Notes under the pieces: model-generated
What the model was told of the DNA's origin: nothing
Seen by the model: only the letters and a program-made list of their open reading frames with translations
Databases searched by the model: none
Part shown: one piece after another, positions 49,685-60,900 of the stretch
Position numbering within the stretch: position 1 is the stretch's first letter
How the letters are laid out: each line of letters starts with the position of its first letter
Position numbers and translations under genes: made by a program
DNA from: Lysobacter lycopersici
Lineage (GTDB): Bacteria > Pseudomonadota > Gammaproteobacteria > Xanthomonadales > Xanthomonadaceae
Length of the DNA stretch: 64,000 nucleotides
NCBI RefSeq assembly: GCF_007556775.1
Contig: NZ_CP041742.1
Span: 1,626,001-1,690,000 of the forward strand
Reading direction: 5' to 3'

Positions 49685-50590
49685 TTACGCCACGCCCGCC
49701 GGCCGCAACCACGGCGCCAGCCAGTGGTCGACCAGCAACAGCGCGAAAAGCGCCATCAGATACGCGATGGAATAGCCGAACACGCGCATCGCATAGCGTT
49801 CGTCCGGCGGATCCATCAACCGCCACGCATGCCACACGAACACCACGCCGAGCACCAGCGCGCCGCCGAGATAGCAAAGTCCACTCATGCCCGCGACCCA
49901 AGGCAGGATGGTGACGATCAACAGCAGCAGCGTGTACAGCAGGATCTGCCAGCGCGTGTATTCCACGCCATGTGTCACCGGCAGCATCGGCACCAGCGCG
50001 CGCGCGTAGTCCTCGCGGCGGAAGATCGCCAGTGCCCAGAAATGCGGTGGCGTCCACACGAACACGATCAGCACCAGCAGCAGCGCGTGCGCCCAGTCCC
50101 ATTCGCCGCGCATGCCGGTGACCGCGGCCCAGCCCAGCAGCGGCGGCGCCGCGCCGGCGATGCCGCCGATCACGATGTTCTGCGGCGTCGCGCGCTTGAG
50201 CCAGGCGGTGTAGACGATGGCGTAGCCGATCAGGGATGCGAACGTGAGCGCCGCGCAGACCACGTTCACCAGCGCGATCAAGATCGTCATCGAAGCCGCG
50301 CCGAGGAACACCGCGAACGCCAGCACCTGCGCCGGCTGCAGCGCGCCGGTCGCGAGCGGCCGGTCCGCGGTGCGGACCATGACCTTGTCGATGCGCTGGT
50401 CGATGAGGTGGTTGATCGCCGCGGCCGACGCCGCCGCCAGCCAGATGCCGAGCAGGCCGAACACGGTTTCGCGCAGCGGCGGCAGGCCGGGCACCGCGAG
50501 GAACATGCCCACCAGCGCGGTGAACACGATCAGCGCGACCACGCGCGGCTTGGTCAGTACCCAGTACTCGTGGAACCCGGCGTTCGCCAT
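49685..50590 (-). CDS. ctaB: Protoheme IX farnesyltransferase (heme O synthase)
   Basis: 301 residues, UbiA-type prenyltransferase with about nine membrane segments. Aspartate-rich motif [20 protein letters not shown] and second motif [20 protein letters not shown] are typical of CyoE/CtaB. Converts heme B to heme O for the heme A route. The start [16 protein letters not shown] is chosen; the frame is open further upstream into ctaA. Gap to ctaA is seven bases. Confidence 0.95.
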   Translation of the reverse strand: MANAGFHEYWVLTKPRVVALIVFTALVGMFLAVPGLPPLRETVFGLLGIWLAAASAAAINHLIDQRIDKVMVRTADRPLATGALQPAQVLAFAVFLGAASMTILIALVNVVCAALTFASLIGYAIVYTAWLKRATPQNIVIGGIAGAAPPLLGWAAVTGMRGEWDWAHALLLVLIVFVWTPPHFWALAIFRREDYARALVPMLPVTHGVEYTRWQILLYTLLLLIVTILPWVAGMSGLCYLGGALVLGVVFVWHAWRLMDPPDERYAMRVFGYSIAYLMALFALLLVDHWLAPWLRPAGVA

Positions 50591-50597
50591 CGCGGCC

Positions 50598-51746
50598 TCA
50601 GGTTTCCGGCGGGCGCAGGCGCGCCAGCAGCGTGACCAGCACGAACAACAGCAATGCCGCGCCGGCATTGTGCAGCACCGCGACGCGCAGCGGCAGGCCG
50701 AGTTTCACGTTGGCGATGCCGAGCCCGGCCTGCGCGCACACCAGCAACAGCAGCGTGATGCTCCAGCCGAGCATGCCCGGCGTGCGCATCAGCCTCAGCG
50801 CGAACGTGACGATGAAGGCGAACACCGCCACCGCACCGATGCGGTGCGCGAGCTGGATCGCGATCCGCGCCGCGCCATCGAGCACGCCGCCTTCGTAATC
50901 CACGCCGATTCCGCGCCAGAGCACGAAGCCCTGGTGGAAATCATGCGGCGGTATCCACTGCCCCACGCACTTGGGGAAATCGTTACCGCAGGCGAGCGCG
51001 GCGTAATTCGCGCTGGTCCAGCCGCCGAGCGCGATCTGCACGCCGAGCAACACCAGCCCGACGATCGCCCATCGCTTCAACTGCGGCGCTTCCGCGAGCC
51101 GGATCGGCGCATCGGTCGCGCGCCACGCGGTCCATGCCAGCAGCGAGAACGTCAGCAAGCCGCCGAGCAGGTGGCCCATCACCACCACCGGTTTCAGCAG
51201 CCAGGTTACGGTCCACATGCCGAGCAGGGCCTGGAACACGATCACCGCCAGCGTCAACGTCGATACGCGCGCGAAGTCCGTGTTCGACCAGCGCATCGCG
51301 CCGACGACCAGCAATGCTTCCGCGATGATCGCGAACACCGCCGCCGGCACGTGACGGCCGTGCATGTACAAGGGGATCGAACATGCCACCGCCACGGACG
51401 CCACGAGCACGTGCAGCCAGCCTTGCGGACGCTTGCGCGTCGCCAGCAAGGCGAGCGCGAACACCAGCAACCCGAGCGTACCGGCGAGCATGCGGTGCAG
51501 TTGCTCGCGCCATGCCTTGTGCGGTTCCACCGGGCGGATCGCCTCGGCGGCGCGATTGAGCGAATCGTGCGCGGCGCTCGGCCATGCGGCGCGGCCGTAG
51601 CAGGTCGGCCAGTCGGGACAACTCAGGCCCGCGTTCGACAGGCGCACGAAGGCGCCGAACACGATCACGCCGAAGGCCAGCGCCACCGCCAGCCAGGCGA
51701 TGCGGTGGAAGTGCTTGTACGGCGCGGTGGAGACAGGTGTCTGCAT
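50598..51746 (-). CDS. ctaA: Heme A synthase (COX15/CtaA)
   Basis: 382 residues with about eight membrane segments and the conserved heme-binding histidines in [26 protein letters not shown] and [18 protein letters not shown] near the N-terminus and [12 protein letters not shown] are typical. Oxidises heme O to heme A for the aa3 oxidase encoded next door. It starts one base after the SCO-like gene stop. Confidence 0.95.
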   Translation of the reverse strand: MQTPVSTAPYKHFHRIAWLAVALAFGVIVFGAFVRLSNAGLSCPDWPTCYGRAAWPSAAHDSLNRAAEAIRPVEPHKAWREQLHRMLAGTLGLLVFALALLATRKRPQGWLHVLVASVAVACSIPLYMHGRHVPAAVFAIIAEALLVVGAMRWSNTDFARVSTLTLAVIVFQALLGMWTVTWLLKPVVVMGHLLGGLLTFSLLAWTAWRATDAPIRLAEAPQLKRWAIVGLVLLGVQIALGGWTSANYAALACGNDFPKCVGQWIPPHDFHQGFVLWRGIGVDYEGGVLDGAARIAIQLAHRIGAVAVFAFIVTFALRLMRTPGMLGWSITLLLLVCAQAGLGIANVKLGLPLRVAVLHNAGAALLLFVLVTLLARLRPPET

Positions 51747-51747
51747 C

Positions 51748-52311
51748 TCAGCCCAGCTTCAACAGTCGCGAAAGATCGGTGCGCAGGTCGCCGAGTTCGA
51801 AACCCGGCGCATAGCGCAGCACCACGAAGCCGTTCGGATCGAGTACGTATACCGGCATGCCGCGCGGATCGTCGGCGCGCGGCAAACGCGCGCGCAGCGC
51901 CGCGTCGTCGGCAAGTACGCGCACGCCACCGGTCGGCAGGTTGGCCGGATGGGCGCCGAGCCAGAGGATGTCCACGCGGACCATGTCCCGGCCGGCCATG
52001 GCGCGCACCTTGTCCACGCCTTCGGCGAGCTGCACGCATGTCGCATCGCACTGCGCGGGCGCCGGCACGAGGATGCGCCAGGTGCGCGACTCCGGATTCC
52101 ATGCGTAAGTCCCACCCGCAGCCAAGCGCGGCGCGATATCGCGCAGGTCGGCGGGTGGCTGCAGCAACTCGCCTTTCTGGCGATTGATCTCGGGATGGCG
52201 GTCGGTGAAACGCAAGATCCCGGCCACTAGCATCGGCACGAGGAACAGCGCGGCGAGCCCCACGAGGATCAGGCGGTTGCGGTTGCGTTCGGAAGTCGAA
52301 GTCGGATTCAT
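51748..52311 (-). CDS. Small membrane-anchored thioredoxin-like (SCO-like) oxidase assembly protein
   Basis: 187 residues. One N-terminal membrane helix (RLILVGLAALFLVPMLVAGIL), then a periplasmic domain with Cys88-x3-Cys92 (PAQCDATCVQL), the spacing of the copper motif of SCO proteins, and YVLDPNGFVVLRYAPGFE resembling the thioredoxin-fold C-terminus. The distal SCO histidine is not evident. Genes of this type lie between surf1 and ctaA in many gammaproteobacteria. Its start overlaps the surf1 stop by four bases (ATGA). Confidence 0.78.
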   Translation of the reverse strand: MNPTSTSERNRNRLILVGLAALFLVPMLVAGILRFTDRHPEINRQKGELLQPPADLRDIAPRLAAGGTYAWNPESRTWRILVPAPAQCDATCVQLAEGVDKVRAMAGRDMVRVDILWLGAHPANLPTGGVRVLADDAALRARLPRADDPRGMPVYVLDPNGFVVLRYAPGFELGDLRTDLSRLLKLG

Positions 52312-53030
52312 GCGCGTGGCTTGCGGAAAGTGAGCACGGCGGCCGTGGCCAGCACCGCGAGGGAAAGCGCGAACCACTGCACCGCGTAGCCGAGGTGGCG
52401 CGAGGGCGGCAGCGTGTTCGGCAGCACGTCGAGGTCGCGCGCGTAGCCGATGTCCTTCATCGCGGGATCGAGGCGGAGGACGCGCGGGGGAAGTTTTGCA
52501 ATGCCGAGCAATGCAGGCAGGTTCGATGCATCGAGCGCGGTCGCGAGGATCTCGCCGTTCGGCGTGCGATTCGCGGTCGCGGCGACGAGACCGGGCGAAG
52601 GCGGCGACAACAGCAGGCCGCGCATTTCGGCATCGCCCATGATCGACGCGACTTGCGGCATCGCGCGATCACCCGACAGTGGCAACCATCCAAGTTCGAC
52701 CAGCATCGGCACGCCCGATTCGGGAACGAACAGTCGATAGGCGCGCACCCCCGGGCGTTCGTCGCGCGACTGGTTGTCGAGCAACACCGATGGTGCTTCG
52801 GCGAAACGACCGCGGCCTGCGGACCAGTCGAAATCGTCCGCGCGCGACGAATCGGCGGCGAGCGAAAGTGGTTTCGGGACCCGCTGCGTGAGCACGGCCT
52901 GCACCGAGGCCAGCATCGCCTCCTTTTCGTGCATGCGCGCCAGTTGCCAGAACCCGAGGCGCGCGAAACCGGCCGCGACCAGCAACGCCAGCGTCCAGCC
53001 CAACCACTGGGGCATGCGCCGGGCTTTCAT
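52308..53030 (-). CDS. SURF1 family cytochrome oxidase biogenesis protein
   Basis: 240 residues. Two membrane helices flank a periplasmic domain: N-terminal LGFWQLARMHEKEAML, central VLLDNQSRDERPGVRAYRLF and MLVELGWLP, C-terminal LGYAVQWFALSLAVL. This is the Shy1/SURF1 pattern, involved in inserting heme A into subunit I. First of the surf1/SCO-like/ctaA/ctaB/chaN-like string of overlapping or closely spaced genes. Confidence 0.93.
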   Translation of the reverse strand: MKARRMPQWLGWTLALLVAAGFARLGFWQLARMHEKEAMLASVQAVLTQRVPKPLSLAADSSRADDFDWSAGRGRFAEAPSVLLDNQSRDERPGVRAYRLFVPESGVPMLVELGWLPLSGDRAMPQVASIMGDAEMRGLLLSPPSPGLVAATANRTPNGEILATALDASNLPALLGIAKLPPRVLRLDPAMKDIGYARDLDVLPNTLPPSRHLGYAVQWFALSLAVLATAAVLTFRKPRA

Positions 53031-53087
53031 GCGCTAACGGCCACCGGCTGCGATAATGCGCATCCCGACGACGCCGGCGAGGCGCGC

Positions 53088-53315
53088 ATGAACAAATCGC
53101 TCGAAACCCTGCTGATCGTCGCCTTCCTCGCGGTCATCCTGTGGAACCTCGGCGCCGGCCTGTACTACATGCTGGTGGACAAGGGTACGACCAAGCGCAC
53201 CGTGAATGCCCTCACCCGCCGCATCGCGCTGTCGGTCGCGCTGATCCTGCTGGTCGCGCTCGCCATCTACATGGGCTGGATCACGCCCCACGGCGTCGGC
53301 CGCAACCCGGGCTGA
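53088..53315 (+). CDS. DUF2909-like twin transmembrane protein
   Basis: 75 residues with two membrane helices (LETLLIVAFLAVILWNLGAGLYYML and LSVALILLVALAIYMGW) joined by VDKGTTKRTVNALTRRIA, the pattern of DUF2909 twin-helix proteins that are often encoded with cox genes. Here it is on the plus strand, divergent from surf1 and convergent with coxC. Function unknown. Confidence 0.88.
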   Translation: MNKSLETLLIVAFLAVILWNLGAGLYYMLVDKGTTKRTVNALTRRIALSVALILLVALAIYMGWITPHGVGRNPG

Positions 53316-53506
53316 TCGCGAGCTCGATCGTTTCCGCGATCCTACGTTCCAACAACTCACTGATGCATCGGGCAGCGACGGATCCTGCAAACCGGGCGAT
53401 GCGCTGGCCAGGCGCAGCAAGCGCGCAAAGCGGAGTTGACTGACGCGTCAATGAGCATTTGCGCGCGCCGCTGCAACACCGACAGCGCGAGCTCCGGGCA
53501 GCCGAA

Positions 53507-54385
53507 TCAGAGGACGTAGACGAACAGGAACAGACCCAACCACACCACGTCCACGAAGTGCCAGTACCAGGCCACCGCCTCGAACGCGAAGTGGTCGTCC
53601 TTGTTGAAATGGCCCTTCAGGCAACGCAGCCAGATGATCGCCAGCATCAGCGTGCCCAGCGTCACGTGCAGGCCGTGGAAGCCGGTCAACATGAAGAACG
53701 TGGAACCATAGATGCCCGAGCCGAGCGTCAGGTTGAGCTCGCGGTAGGCCTCCATGTACTCGTGCGACTGGAAGTACAGGAAGGTGCAGCCGAGCAGGAT
53801 GGTCAGGCCGAGGAACACCAGCAGCGCCTTGCGATGGCCGGCCTTCAGCGCGTGGTGCGCGATGGTCACGGTCACGCCCGAGGTGAGCAGGATCAGCGTG
53901 TTGAGCAGCGGCAGGCCCCACGCCGGGATGGTCTGGAAGCTGCCGCCGATGTCCGCGGGGCCGTTGCTTGGCCACGACGAGGAGAAGCCGGGCCACAGCA
54001 ACGCATTGGTCATCACGCCGTCGCCCGAACCGCCGAGCCAGGTCATCGCGAACTGGCGGGTGTAGAACAGCGCGCCGAAGAACGCGGCGAAGAACATCAC
54101 CTCGGAGAAGATGAACCACACCATGCCCATGCGGAACGAGGTGTCGACCTGCTTGTTGTAGTAGCCCCGCAGCGACTCGGTGATGACGTCGGCGAACCAC
54201 TTGAACAGGATCAGCGCGAGGAACACGAGCCCGCCGAAGAACAGCTCCTTGCCGAACGACAATTCGTTCAGCCAGCGCGCGAAGCCGAGCATCGCCGCGA
54301 ACAGGCCGACCGACGCGATGACCGGCCACTTGCTCCCGTGCGGGACAAAGTAGATGTTCTTGTCGTGTGCTTCTGCGTGGGCCAT
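53507..54385 (-). CDS. coxC: Cytochrome c oxidase subunit III
   Basis: 292 residues with seven membrane segments. SEVMFFAAFFGALFYTR, LLTSGVTVTIAHHALKAGHR, LGCTFLYFQSHEYMEA, MLTGFHGLHVTLGT and VAWYWHFVDVVWLGLF are the classical subunit III blocks. Last gene of coxB-coxA-small ORF-ctaG-coxC. The 190-base gap after it (53316-53506) contains nothing I can identify. Confidence 0.97.
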   Translation of the reverse strand: MAHAEAHDKNIYFVPHGSKWPVIASVGLFAAMLGFARWLNELSFGKELFFGGLVFLALILFKWFADVITESLRGYYNKQVDTSFRMGMVWFIFSEVMFFAAFFGALFYTRQFAMTWLGGSGDGVMTNALLWPGFSSSWPSNGPADIGGSFQTIPAWGLPLLNTLILLTSGVTVTIAHHALKAGHRKALLVFLGLTILLGCTFLYFQSHEYMEAYRELNLTLGSGIYGSTFFMLTGFHGLHVTLGTLMLAIIWLRCLKGHFNKDDHFAFEAVAWYWHFVDVVWLGLFLFVYVL

Positions 54386-54423
54386 GGTCGGTTCTCGGCT
54401 TGCGTGTGCTGGCGTTGGTCGGG

Positions 54424-54999
54424 TCAGGGCGCGGCGCCCGACGCAGCGCCGGCGCGGGCCGGCAGCTGCGCGGTCAGCGCGTCGTTCTTGTAGAAGGTGT
54501 AGGACAGCGTGATCGTGCTGATGTCGTCCGGCAGCGCCGGGTCGACGATGAAGTGCACCGGCATGTCGCGCGATTCGCCCGCGGCGAGCGTCTGCGCGGT
54601 GAAGCAGAAGCATTCGGTCTTGTTGAAGTACTTCGAGGCGCGAGCCGGCGCGATCGACGGCGCGGCGCTGCCGACGATGGCACGGCCGCCGTCGTTGCGC
54701 GCGAAATACTGCGTGCTGTACTGCTCGCCGACGCGGACCTGCATCGACGCCTGTTCCGGATGGAACGCCCACGGCAGCTTGGAATTGGCGTCGCCGTCGA
54801 AGATCACGGTCACGATGCGCTTGGAGTTCTCCGCCGCGTTGGCGTCGGCCAGCGGCGCCGAGGGCGTGTTGTCGAGGCGGATGCCGAACACCTTCTCGCA
54901 GGCGACGCGGTACAGCGGCACCAGCGAAAAGGTAAGCGCGAACGCGGCCAGCACGATGCCGACCAGCTTCGCGATCCCGGCGGTGCGCGGATCGCTCAC
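54424..54999 (-). CDS. ctaG: Cytochrome c oxidase assembly protein CtaG (Cox11)
   Basis: 191 residues. One N-terminal membrane helix, then a periplasmic copper-binding domain with [15 protein letters not shown] (the CFCF motif) and [15 protein letters not shown]. Delivers copper to CuB of subunit I. Starts at GTG, which overlaps the stop of the preceding small gene as GTGA, so translation is coupled. Confidence 0.95.
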   Translation of the reverse strand: MSDPRTAGIAKLVGIVLAAFALTFSLVPLYRVACEKVFGIRLDNTPSAPLADANAAENSKRIVTVIFDGDANSKLPWAFHPEQASMQVRVGEQYSTQYFARNDGGRAIVGSAAPSIAPARASKYFNKTECFCFTAQTLAAGESRDMPVHFIVDPALPDDISTITLSYTFYKNDALTAQLPARAGAASGAAP

Positions 55000-55133
55000 T
55001 TGCCGATCGTCCCGGTCAGCATGAACAACGCGTACACCGCGACCGCGACCACGGCCAGCGCGAGCGCAGTGCGGCGCACGCCGCGACGGCGGCGCGCGTC
55101 CAGGTCCTGCGCGGTGGCGGGCGCCTGCGGCAT
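54996..55133 (-). CDS. Small single-helix membrane protein of the cox cluster
   Basis: 45 residues: [20 protein letters not shown] then [20 protein letters not shown] as one membrane helix. A short protein at this position between coxA and ctaG is common in gammaproteobacterial cox operons. It follows coxA by five bases and overlaps ctaG by four, supporting expression. Function unknown, perhaps a helper of CtaG or oxidase assembly. Confidence 0.78.
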   Translation of the reverse strand: MPQAPATAQDLDARRRRGVRRTALALAVVAVAVYALFMLTGTIGK

Positions 55134-55138
55134 CGCGG

Positions 55139-56758
55139 TCAGTGGCTGATGTCGCCGTGGGCGAGGTCGCCCTCGCGGATCACCGGCGGCGTGCTGAAGG
55201 TGTGGTGCGGCGCCGGCGAAGGCACCGTCCATTCCAGGCCGCGCGCGCCTTCCCATGCACGCGCCGGTGCCTTCTCGCCCTTCTTCAGCGACCAGAACAG
55301 CACCGCGAACATCATGAACGGGGTCAGGAACATGCCGAACGCGCCGATCGAGCTGACCAGGTTCCAGTCCGCGAAGACGACGTTGTAGTCGGGGATGCGG
55401 CGCGGCATGCCGGCCAGGCCGAGGAAGTGCTGCGGGAAGAACAGCACGTTCACGAACACCACGCTCCACCAGAAGTGGAACTTGCTCCAGAACTGGCTGT
55501 ACATGCGCCCGGTCCACTTCGGCCACCAGTAGTAGATCGCGGCGATGATGCCGAACAACGCGCCGGTGACCAGCACGTAATGGAAGTGCGCGACCACGAA
55601 GTAGGTGTCGTGGTACTGGAAGTCGGCGGGCACGATCGCGAGCATCAGCCCGGAAAAACCACCAATCGTGAACAGGATCACGAACGCCACCGCCCATAGC
55701 ATCGGCGTCTCGAAGCTGAGCGAGCCACGCCACATGGTGCTCACCCAGTTGAACACCTTCACGCCGGTCGGCACCGAGATCAGCATCGTCGCGAACATGA
55801 AGTAGATCTCGCCGCCGAGCGGCATGCCGACGGTGAACATGTGGTGCGCCCACACGATGAACGACAGGAACGCGATCGCGGCGGTCGCGTACACCATCGC
55901 CTGGTAGCCGAACAGCGGCTTGCGGCTGAAGGTCGGGATGATCTCGCTGGCCACGCCGAAGGCGGGCAGGATCATGATGTAGACCTCGGGGTGGCCGAAG
56001 AACCAGAAGATGTGCTGGAACATCACCGGGTCACCGCCGCCGGCCGCGCTGAAGAAGCTGGTGCCGAAGTACTTGTCGGTGAGCAGCATGGTGACCGCAC
56101 CGGCCAGCACCGGCATCACCGCGATCAGCAGGAACGCGGTGATCAGCCAGGTCCAGCAGAAGATCGGCATCTTCAGCAGGTCGACGCCCGGCGCGCGCAT
56201 GTTGAGGATGGTCGCGATGATGTTGATCGCGCCCATGATCGAGCTGATGCCCATCATGTGGATCGCGAACACCGCGAACGCGACGTTGGTGCCGCCCTGC
56301 AGCATCAGCGGCGGGTACATGGTCCAGCCGCCCGCGGGCGCGCCGCCGGGCATGAAGAACGTCAGCAGCAGCAGGCTGAAGGCGAACGGCATGATCCAGA
56401 ACGACCAATTGTTCATGCGCGGCAGCGCCATGTCCGGCGCGCCGATCTGCAGCGGCACCATCCAGTTCGCCAGACCGACGAACGCCGGCATGATCGCGCC
56501 GAAGATCATCACCAGCGCGTGCATGGTGGTCATCTGGTTGAAGAACTCGGGCTTGACGAACTGCAGGCCCGGCTCGGCCAGCTCGGCGCGGATCACCACC
56601 GAGAACGCCGCGCCCACGATCACCATCGTGAATGCGAACAGCAGGTACAGCGTGCCGATGTCCTTGTGGTTCGTGGAGAAGAACCAGCGTTCGAAGAACC
56701 GCGGCTTGTGGTCGTGGTCGTCGTGGTGATCGACAGCGGCGGGATGGGTGGCGGACAT
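55139..56758 (-). CDS. coxA: Cytochrome c oxidase subunit I
   Basis: 539 residues, about twelve membrane segments. Heme a/a3 and CuB ligands are in [30 protein letters not shown] (with the His-Tyr pair; YIMIL), [10 protein letters not shown] (CuB histidines) and [22 protein letters not shown] makes it an A-type heme-copper oxidase. Forms the catalytic core of aa3-type cytochrome c oxidase, reducing oxygen and pumping protons. Confidence 0.98.
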   Translation of the reverse strand: MSATHPAAVDHHDDHDHKPRFFERWFFSTNHKDIGTLYLLFAFTMVIVGAAFSVVIRAELAEPGLQFVKPEFFNQMTTMHALVMIFGAIMPAFVGLANWMVPLQIGAPDMALPRMNNWSFWIMPFAFSLLLLTFFMPGGAPAGGWTMYPPLMLQGGTNVAFAVFAIHMMGISSIMGAINIIATILNMRAPGVDLLKMPIFCWTWLITAFLLIAVMPVLAGAVTMLLTDKYFGTSFFSAAGGGDPVMFQHIFWFFGHPEVYIMILPAFGVASEIIPTFSRKPLFGYQAMVYATAAIAFLSFIVWAHHMFTVGMPLGGEIYFMFATMLISVPTGVKVFNWVSTMWRGSLSFETPMLWAVAFVILFTIGGFSGLMLAIVPADFQYHDTYFVVAHFHYVLVTGALFGIIAAIYYWWPKWTGRMYSQFWSKFHFWWSVVFVNVLFFPQHFLGLAGMPRRIPDYNVVFADWNLVSSIGAFGMFLTPFMMFAVLFWSLKKGEKAPARAWEGARGLEWTVPSPAPHHTFSTPPVIREGDLAHGDISH

Positions 56759-56790
56759 GTCCTACCTCGGATGCGTGTTCGGTGCGGCGA

Positions 56791-57726
56791 TCAGCCGGCG
56801 GGGGTCGGCGCGGGCGCCGGGGTCGTCGCGGCGGTGGCCGCCGGTTGCTCGGGCTGCGTCGGCGCGGGCGCGGCAGCAGGTTCGGCGGCCGGGGCCGGCG
56901 GGGCGTTCTTGGCCTTCTCGGCGGCCAGCCACTGCGCGAATTGTTCCTTCGGCACCGCCTTCACCACCACCGGCATGAAGCCGTGGTCCTTGCCGCACAG
57001 TTCGGCGCACTGGCCGCGATAGATGCCGGGCTGGTCGACGCTGGCCCAGGCCTCGTTGACGATGCCGGGGATGGCATCCTGCTTCCAGCCGAGCGCCGGC
57101 ACCCACCAGGCATGGATCACGTCGTCAGCGGTGACCACGAAGCGCACCTTGGTGCCGACCGGCAGCACCAGCGGGTGGTCGACTTCGAGCAGGTAGTTCG
57201 GATCCTGGTCGGCACGGATGATGCCGCCGCTCTGGCGCAGGTCGTCGCTGCGGCGCGCGAGGCGGCTGGTGTATTCGACGCCTTCGCCGAGGTATTCGTA
57301 CTTCCACATCCACTGGTAGCCAGTGACCTTCACCGTCATCTCGGCGTTGCGGGTGTCGTACATGCGGATCAGGTTATGCGTGGCGGGCCACGCCAGGCCG
57401 ATCAGGATCAGCACCGGGATGGTGGTCCACACGATCTCGGCCTTGGTGTTGTGGGTGAACTGCGCCGCGACCGCGCCCTTGGACTTGCGGAACTTGAACA
57501 TCGCATAGGCCATCGCGCCGAACACGATGATGCCGATCGCCACGCAGATGCCGAACACGATCATGTGCGACTCGTAGGCGATGCGCGCCGTGCTGGTCGC
57601 GCCCTGCCCCATGTTCAGCTGCCAGCGGTGCGGCGCCGCGGTCCAGTCGGTGTCGGCGGCCCATGCCCAGGCCGGCGCCATCGCGGCCGCGGCCAAGCCC
57701 CATCGCAACCCACGCGTCTGCTTCAT
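56791..57726 (-). CDS. coxB: Cytochrome c oxidase subunit II
   Basis: 311 residues: signal peptide (LAAAAMAPAWAWA), two membrane helices, and a periplasmic cupredoxin domain with VTGYQWMWKYEY, DDVIHAWWVPALG and the binuclear CuA motif YRGQCAELCGKDHGFMPVVV. An Ala/Pro-rich tail of about 45 residues follows (APAAEPAAAPAPTQ...). No heme c domain is fused. First gene of the cox operon; divergent from putA. Confidence 0.97.
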   Translation of the reverse strand: MKQTRGLRWGLAAAAMAPAWAWAADTDWTAAPHRWQLNMGQGATSTARIAYESHMIVFGICVAIGIIVFGAMAYAMFKFRKSKGAVAAQFTHNTKAEIVWTTIPVLILIGLAWPATHNLIRMYDTRNAEMTVKVTGYQWMWKYEYLGEGVEYTSRLARRSDDLRQSGGIIRADQDPNYLLEVDHPLVLPVGTKVRFVVTADDVIHAWWVPALGWKQDAIPGIVNEAWASVDQPGIYRGQCAELCGKDHGFMPVVVKAVPKEQFAQWLAAEKAKNAPPAPAAEPAAAPAPTQPEQPAATAATTPAPAPTPAG

Positions 57727-57907
57727 CTTCTCTATGCCCCGGGGAATCGTCGCGCGGGCGTGTGCGGCCAATGGCCCGCGCGCGAGGAAAGTAGCGGTGA
57801 TTGAACCGTGAAATGGTAGCGGTCGGGGGGGCGAAGCGGCAAGCCGAGCCCGCGGCGAGGCGTTCGCGGCGGGCTAGAATGAACGGCTACCGCCCGAGCC
57901 AGACCGC

Positions 57908-60900
57908 GTGACCCGGATCCTTTCGCCCGAATTGCCCGCGCCCCCGGAACCGGCCCGCGCGGCCATCACCGCCGCCTGGACGCTGGACGAGGCCGCGCAC
58001 GTGCGCGAATTGCTCGCCGCCGCGCGCCAGCCGGACGCCGACCGCGCCGCGATCCAGGCCACCGCCAGCGACCTGGTGCGCCGGGTGCGCGCCCGCGCCG
58101 CCGACCAGGGGGCGATCGAGGCCTTCATGCGCCAGTACGACCTCGGCAGCGAGGAGGGCGTGCTGCTGATGTGCGTGGCCGAGGCCCTGCTGCGGATCCC
58201 GGATGCCGAAACCGCGGACCGGCTGATCCGCGACAAGCTCGGCGAGGCCGACTGGAAGCGCCACCTCGGGCAGTCCGATTCGGTGCTGGTGAACGCCTCG
58301 ACCTGGGGCCTGATGCTGACCGGCCACCTGGTCGACCTGGCCGATGCCACCAAGCGCGACGTCCATGGCGCGTTCAAGCGCCTGGTCGGCCGCGTCGGCG
58401 AACCGGTGGTACGGCTCGCGGTGCGCCAGGCGATGCGGATCATGGGCCACCAGTTCGTGATGGGCCGCACGATTTCCGAAGCGCTGGCGCGCAGTCGCAA
58501 GGGCGCGAACGCCGCCTACCGCTACTCCTTCGACATGCTCGGCGAGGGCGCGCTGACCCAGGCCGACGCCGACCGCTACCTCGTCGCCTACCGCAAGGCC
58601 ATCGATTCGATCGGATCGACCGGGCCGTTCGCCGACGTGTTCGCCGCGCCGAGCATTTCGGTGAAGCTGTCCGCGCTGCATCCGCGCTACGAACACGCCA
58701 AGCGCGCGCGCGTGCTGGCCGAACTCGGCCCGCGCCTGCTCGAGCTTTCGCAGCTGGCGAAGAAATACGGCATCGGCCTGACCATCGATGCCGAGGAAAC
58801 CGACCGCCTCGAACTCTCGCTGGACCTGATCTTCCAGGTGCTGGCCGATCCTTCGCTGCAGGGTTGGGACGGCTTCGGCATCGTCGTGCAGGCCTACCAG
58901 AAGCGTGCGCCGTTCGTGATCGATTACATCGCTGCGCAGGCGCGCAAGCTCGGCCGGCGCATCCCGGTGCGATTGGTGAAAGGCGCGTACTGGGATTCGG
59001 AAGTGAAGCGCGCGCAGGTCGAGGGCCAGGCCGGCTATCCGGTGTTCACCCGCAAGCCCAACACCGACGTCAGCTACCAGGCCAACGCGCGCCGGCTGCT
59101 CGGCAACATCGACGCGATCTACCCGATGTTCGCCACCCACAACGCGCAGACCATCGCCGCGATCCATCGCATGGCGCAGGGCATGGTCGGCGGCGCGCGC
59201 GACGATGGGCGTTTCCGCTACGAATTCCAGAAGCTGCACGGCATGGGCGACGACCTGTACGCGGAAGTGATCCCGCGCGAGCGCCTCGACGTGCCCTGCC
59301 GCGTGTACGCGCCGGTGGGTTCGCACGAGGACCTGCTGCCCTACCTGGTGCGCCGGTTGCTGGAAAACGGCGCGAATTCCAGCTTCGTCAACCGCATCAC
59401 CGACGAAAGCGTGCCTGTGGAAGACCTCGTGCGCGATCCAGTCGAAACCGTGTCCGCGTTCGATTCCATCCCGCATCCGCGCATTCCGTTGCCGCGCGAC
59501 CTCTACCGCGCGCAAGGCCACGACAGGGACAATTCCATGGGCATCAATCTCGCCAACGACGACCAATTGCGCGCGCTTGCCGAACAGGTCAACGCTGCGT
59601 CCACCGGCGAATGGCACGCAATCCCTCTCGTGCCGGGCGCCAGCGACGGCGCCGCGACGGTCGACGTCACCAATCCCGCCGACCGCCGCCAGGTCGTCGG
59701 CCAATGGCAGCCCGCCGATACGGCAACCGTCGAGAAAGCGCTGCAGAACGCCGTGGCCGCGCAACCGGCGTGGGACCGCACGCCGGTCGCTTCGCGCGCG
59801 GCGATCCTCGAACACGCCGCCGACCTGCTCGAACAACGCATGCCGCAATTCATCGCGCTGTGCACGCGCGAAGCCGGCAAGACCATCCCCGACGGCGTGG
59901 CCGAAGTGCGCGAGGCGGTGGATTTCCTGCGCTATTACGCGGGCGAGGCGCGCCGCCAGTTCGCGGTCGAGCCGCTGCCCGGGCCGACCGGCGAATCGAA
60001 TTCGCTGCAACTCTCCGGTCGCGGCGCGTTCGTGTGCATTTCGCCGTGGAATTTCCCGCTGGCGATCTTCGCGGGCCAGGTCGCGGCCGGGCTCGCCGCC
60101 GGCAACAGCGTGATCGCCAAGCCGGCCGAGCAGACCAACCTGGTCGGGTTCGAGGCGGTGAAGCTGCTGCACGAAGCCGGCGTGCCGAAGGACGTGTTGC
60201 AGTTCCTGCCCGGAGACGGCGCCACCGTCGGCGCGGCGCTGACCCGCGACCCGCGCGTCGCCGGCGTGGCCTTCACCGGTTCCACCGACACCGCGCGCGC
60301 GATCAACCGCGCGCTGGCCGCGCGTGATGCCGCGATCGGCGTGTTGATCGCCGAGACCGGCGGCCAGAACGCGCTGATCGCCGATTCCTCGGCCCTGCCC
60401 GAGCAGCTGGTGAAGGACGCGCTCGCTTCCGCGTTCACCTCCGCCGGCCAGCGCTGTTCCGCCGCGCGCGTGCTGTTCGTGCAGGACGACATCGCCGACA
60501 AGGTCGTGCACATGCTCGCCGGCGCGATGGCCGAACTGTCCGTCGGCGACCCCGGCCTGCTCTCGACCGACGTCGGCCCGGTGATCGACGCCGACGCCAA
60601 GGCGCTGCTCGACGAGCACGCCGGCAGGATGCAGGGCAGCGCGAAGCTGATCGCCGAAGCGAAGCTCGGACCCGGCACCGAACACGGCACCTTCTTCGCC
60701 CCGCGCGCCTGGGAACTGCAGTCGCTCTCGCAGCTGACCCGCGAGAACTTCGGCCCGGCGTTGCACGTGGTGCGCTGGAAGGCCGATGAACTCGACAAGG
60801 TCGTCGATGCGATCAACGACAGCGGCTACGGGCTGACGCTCGGCATCCATTCGCGCATCGACGAGACCGTCGACCGCATCGTGTCGCGCGCCAACGTCGG

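Noticed and set aside
53348..53372. AACAACTCACTGATGCATCGG resembling the left part of the cassette 1 attC
   Set aside because: Only the first dozen bases match, no low-GC orphan precedes it and there is no right half; likely chance.
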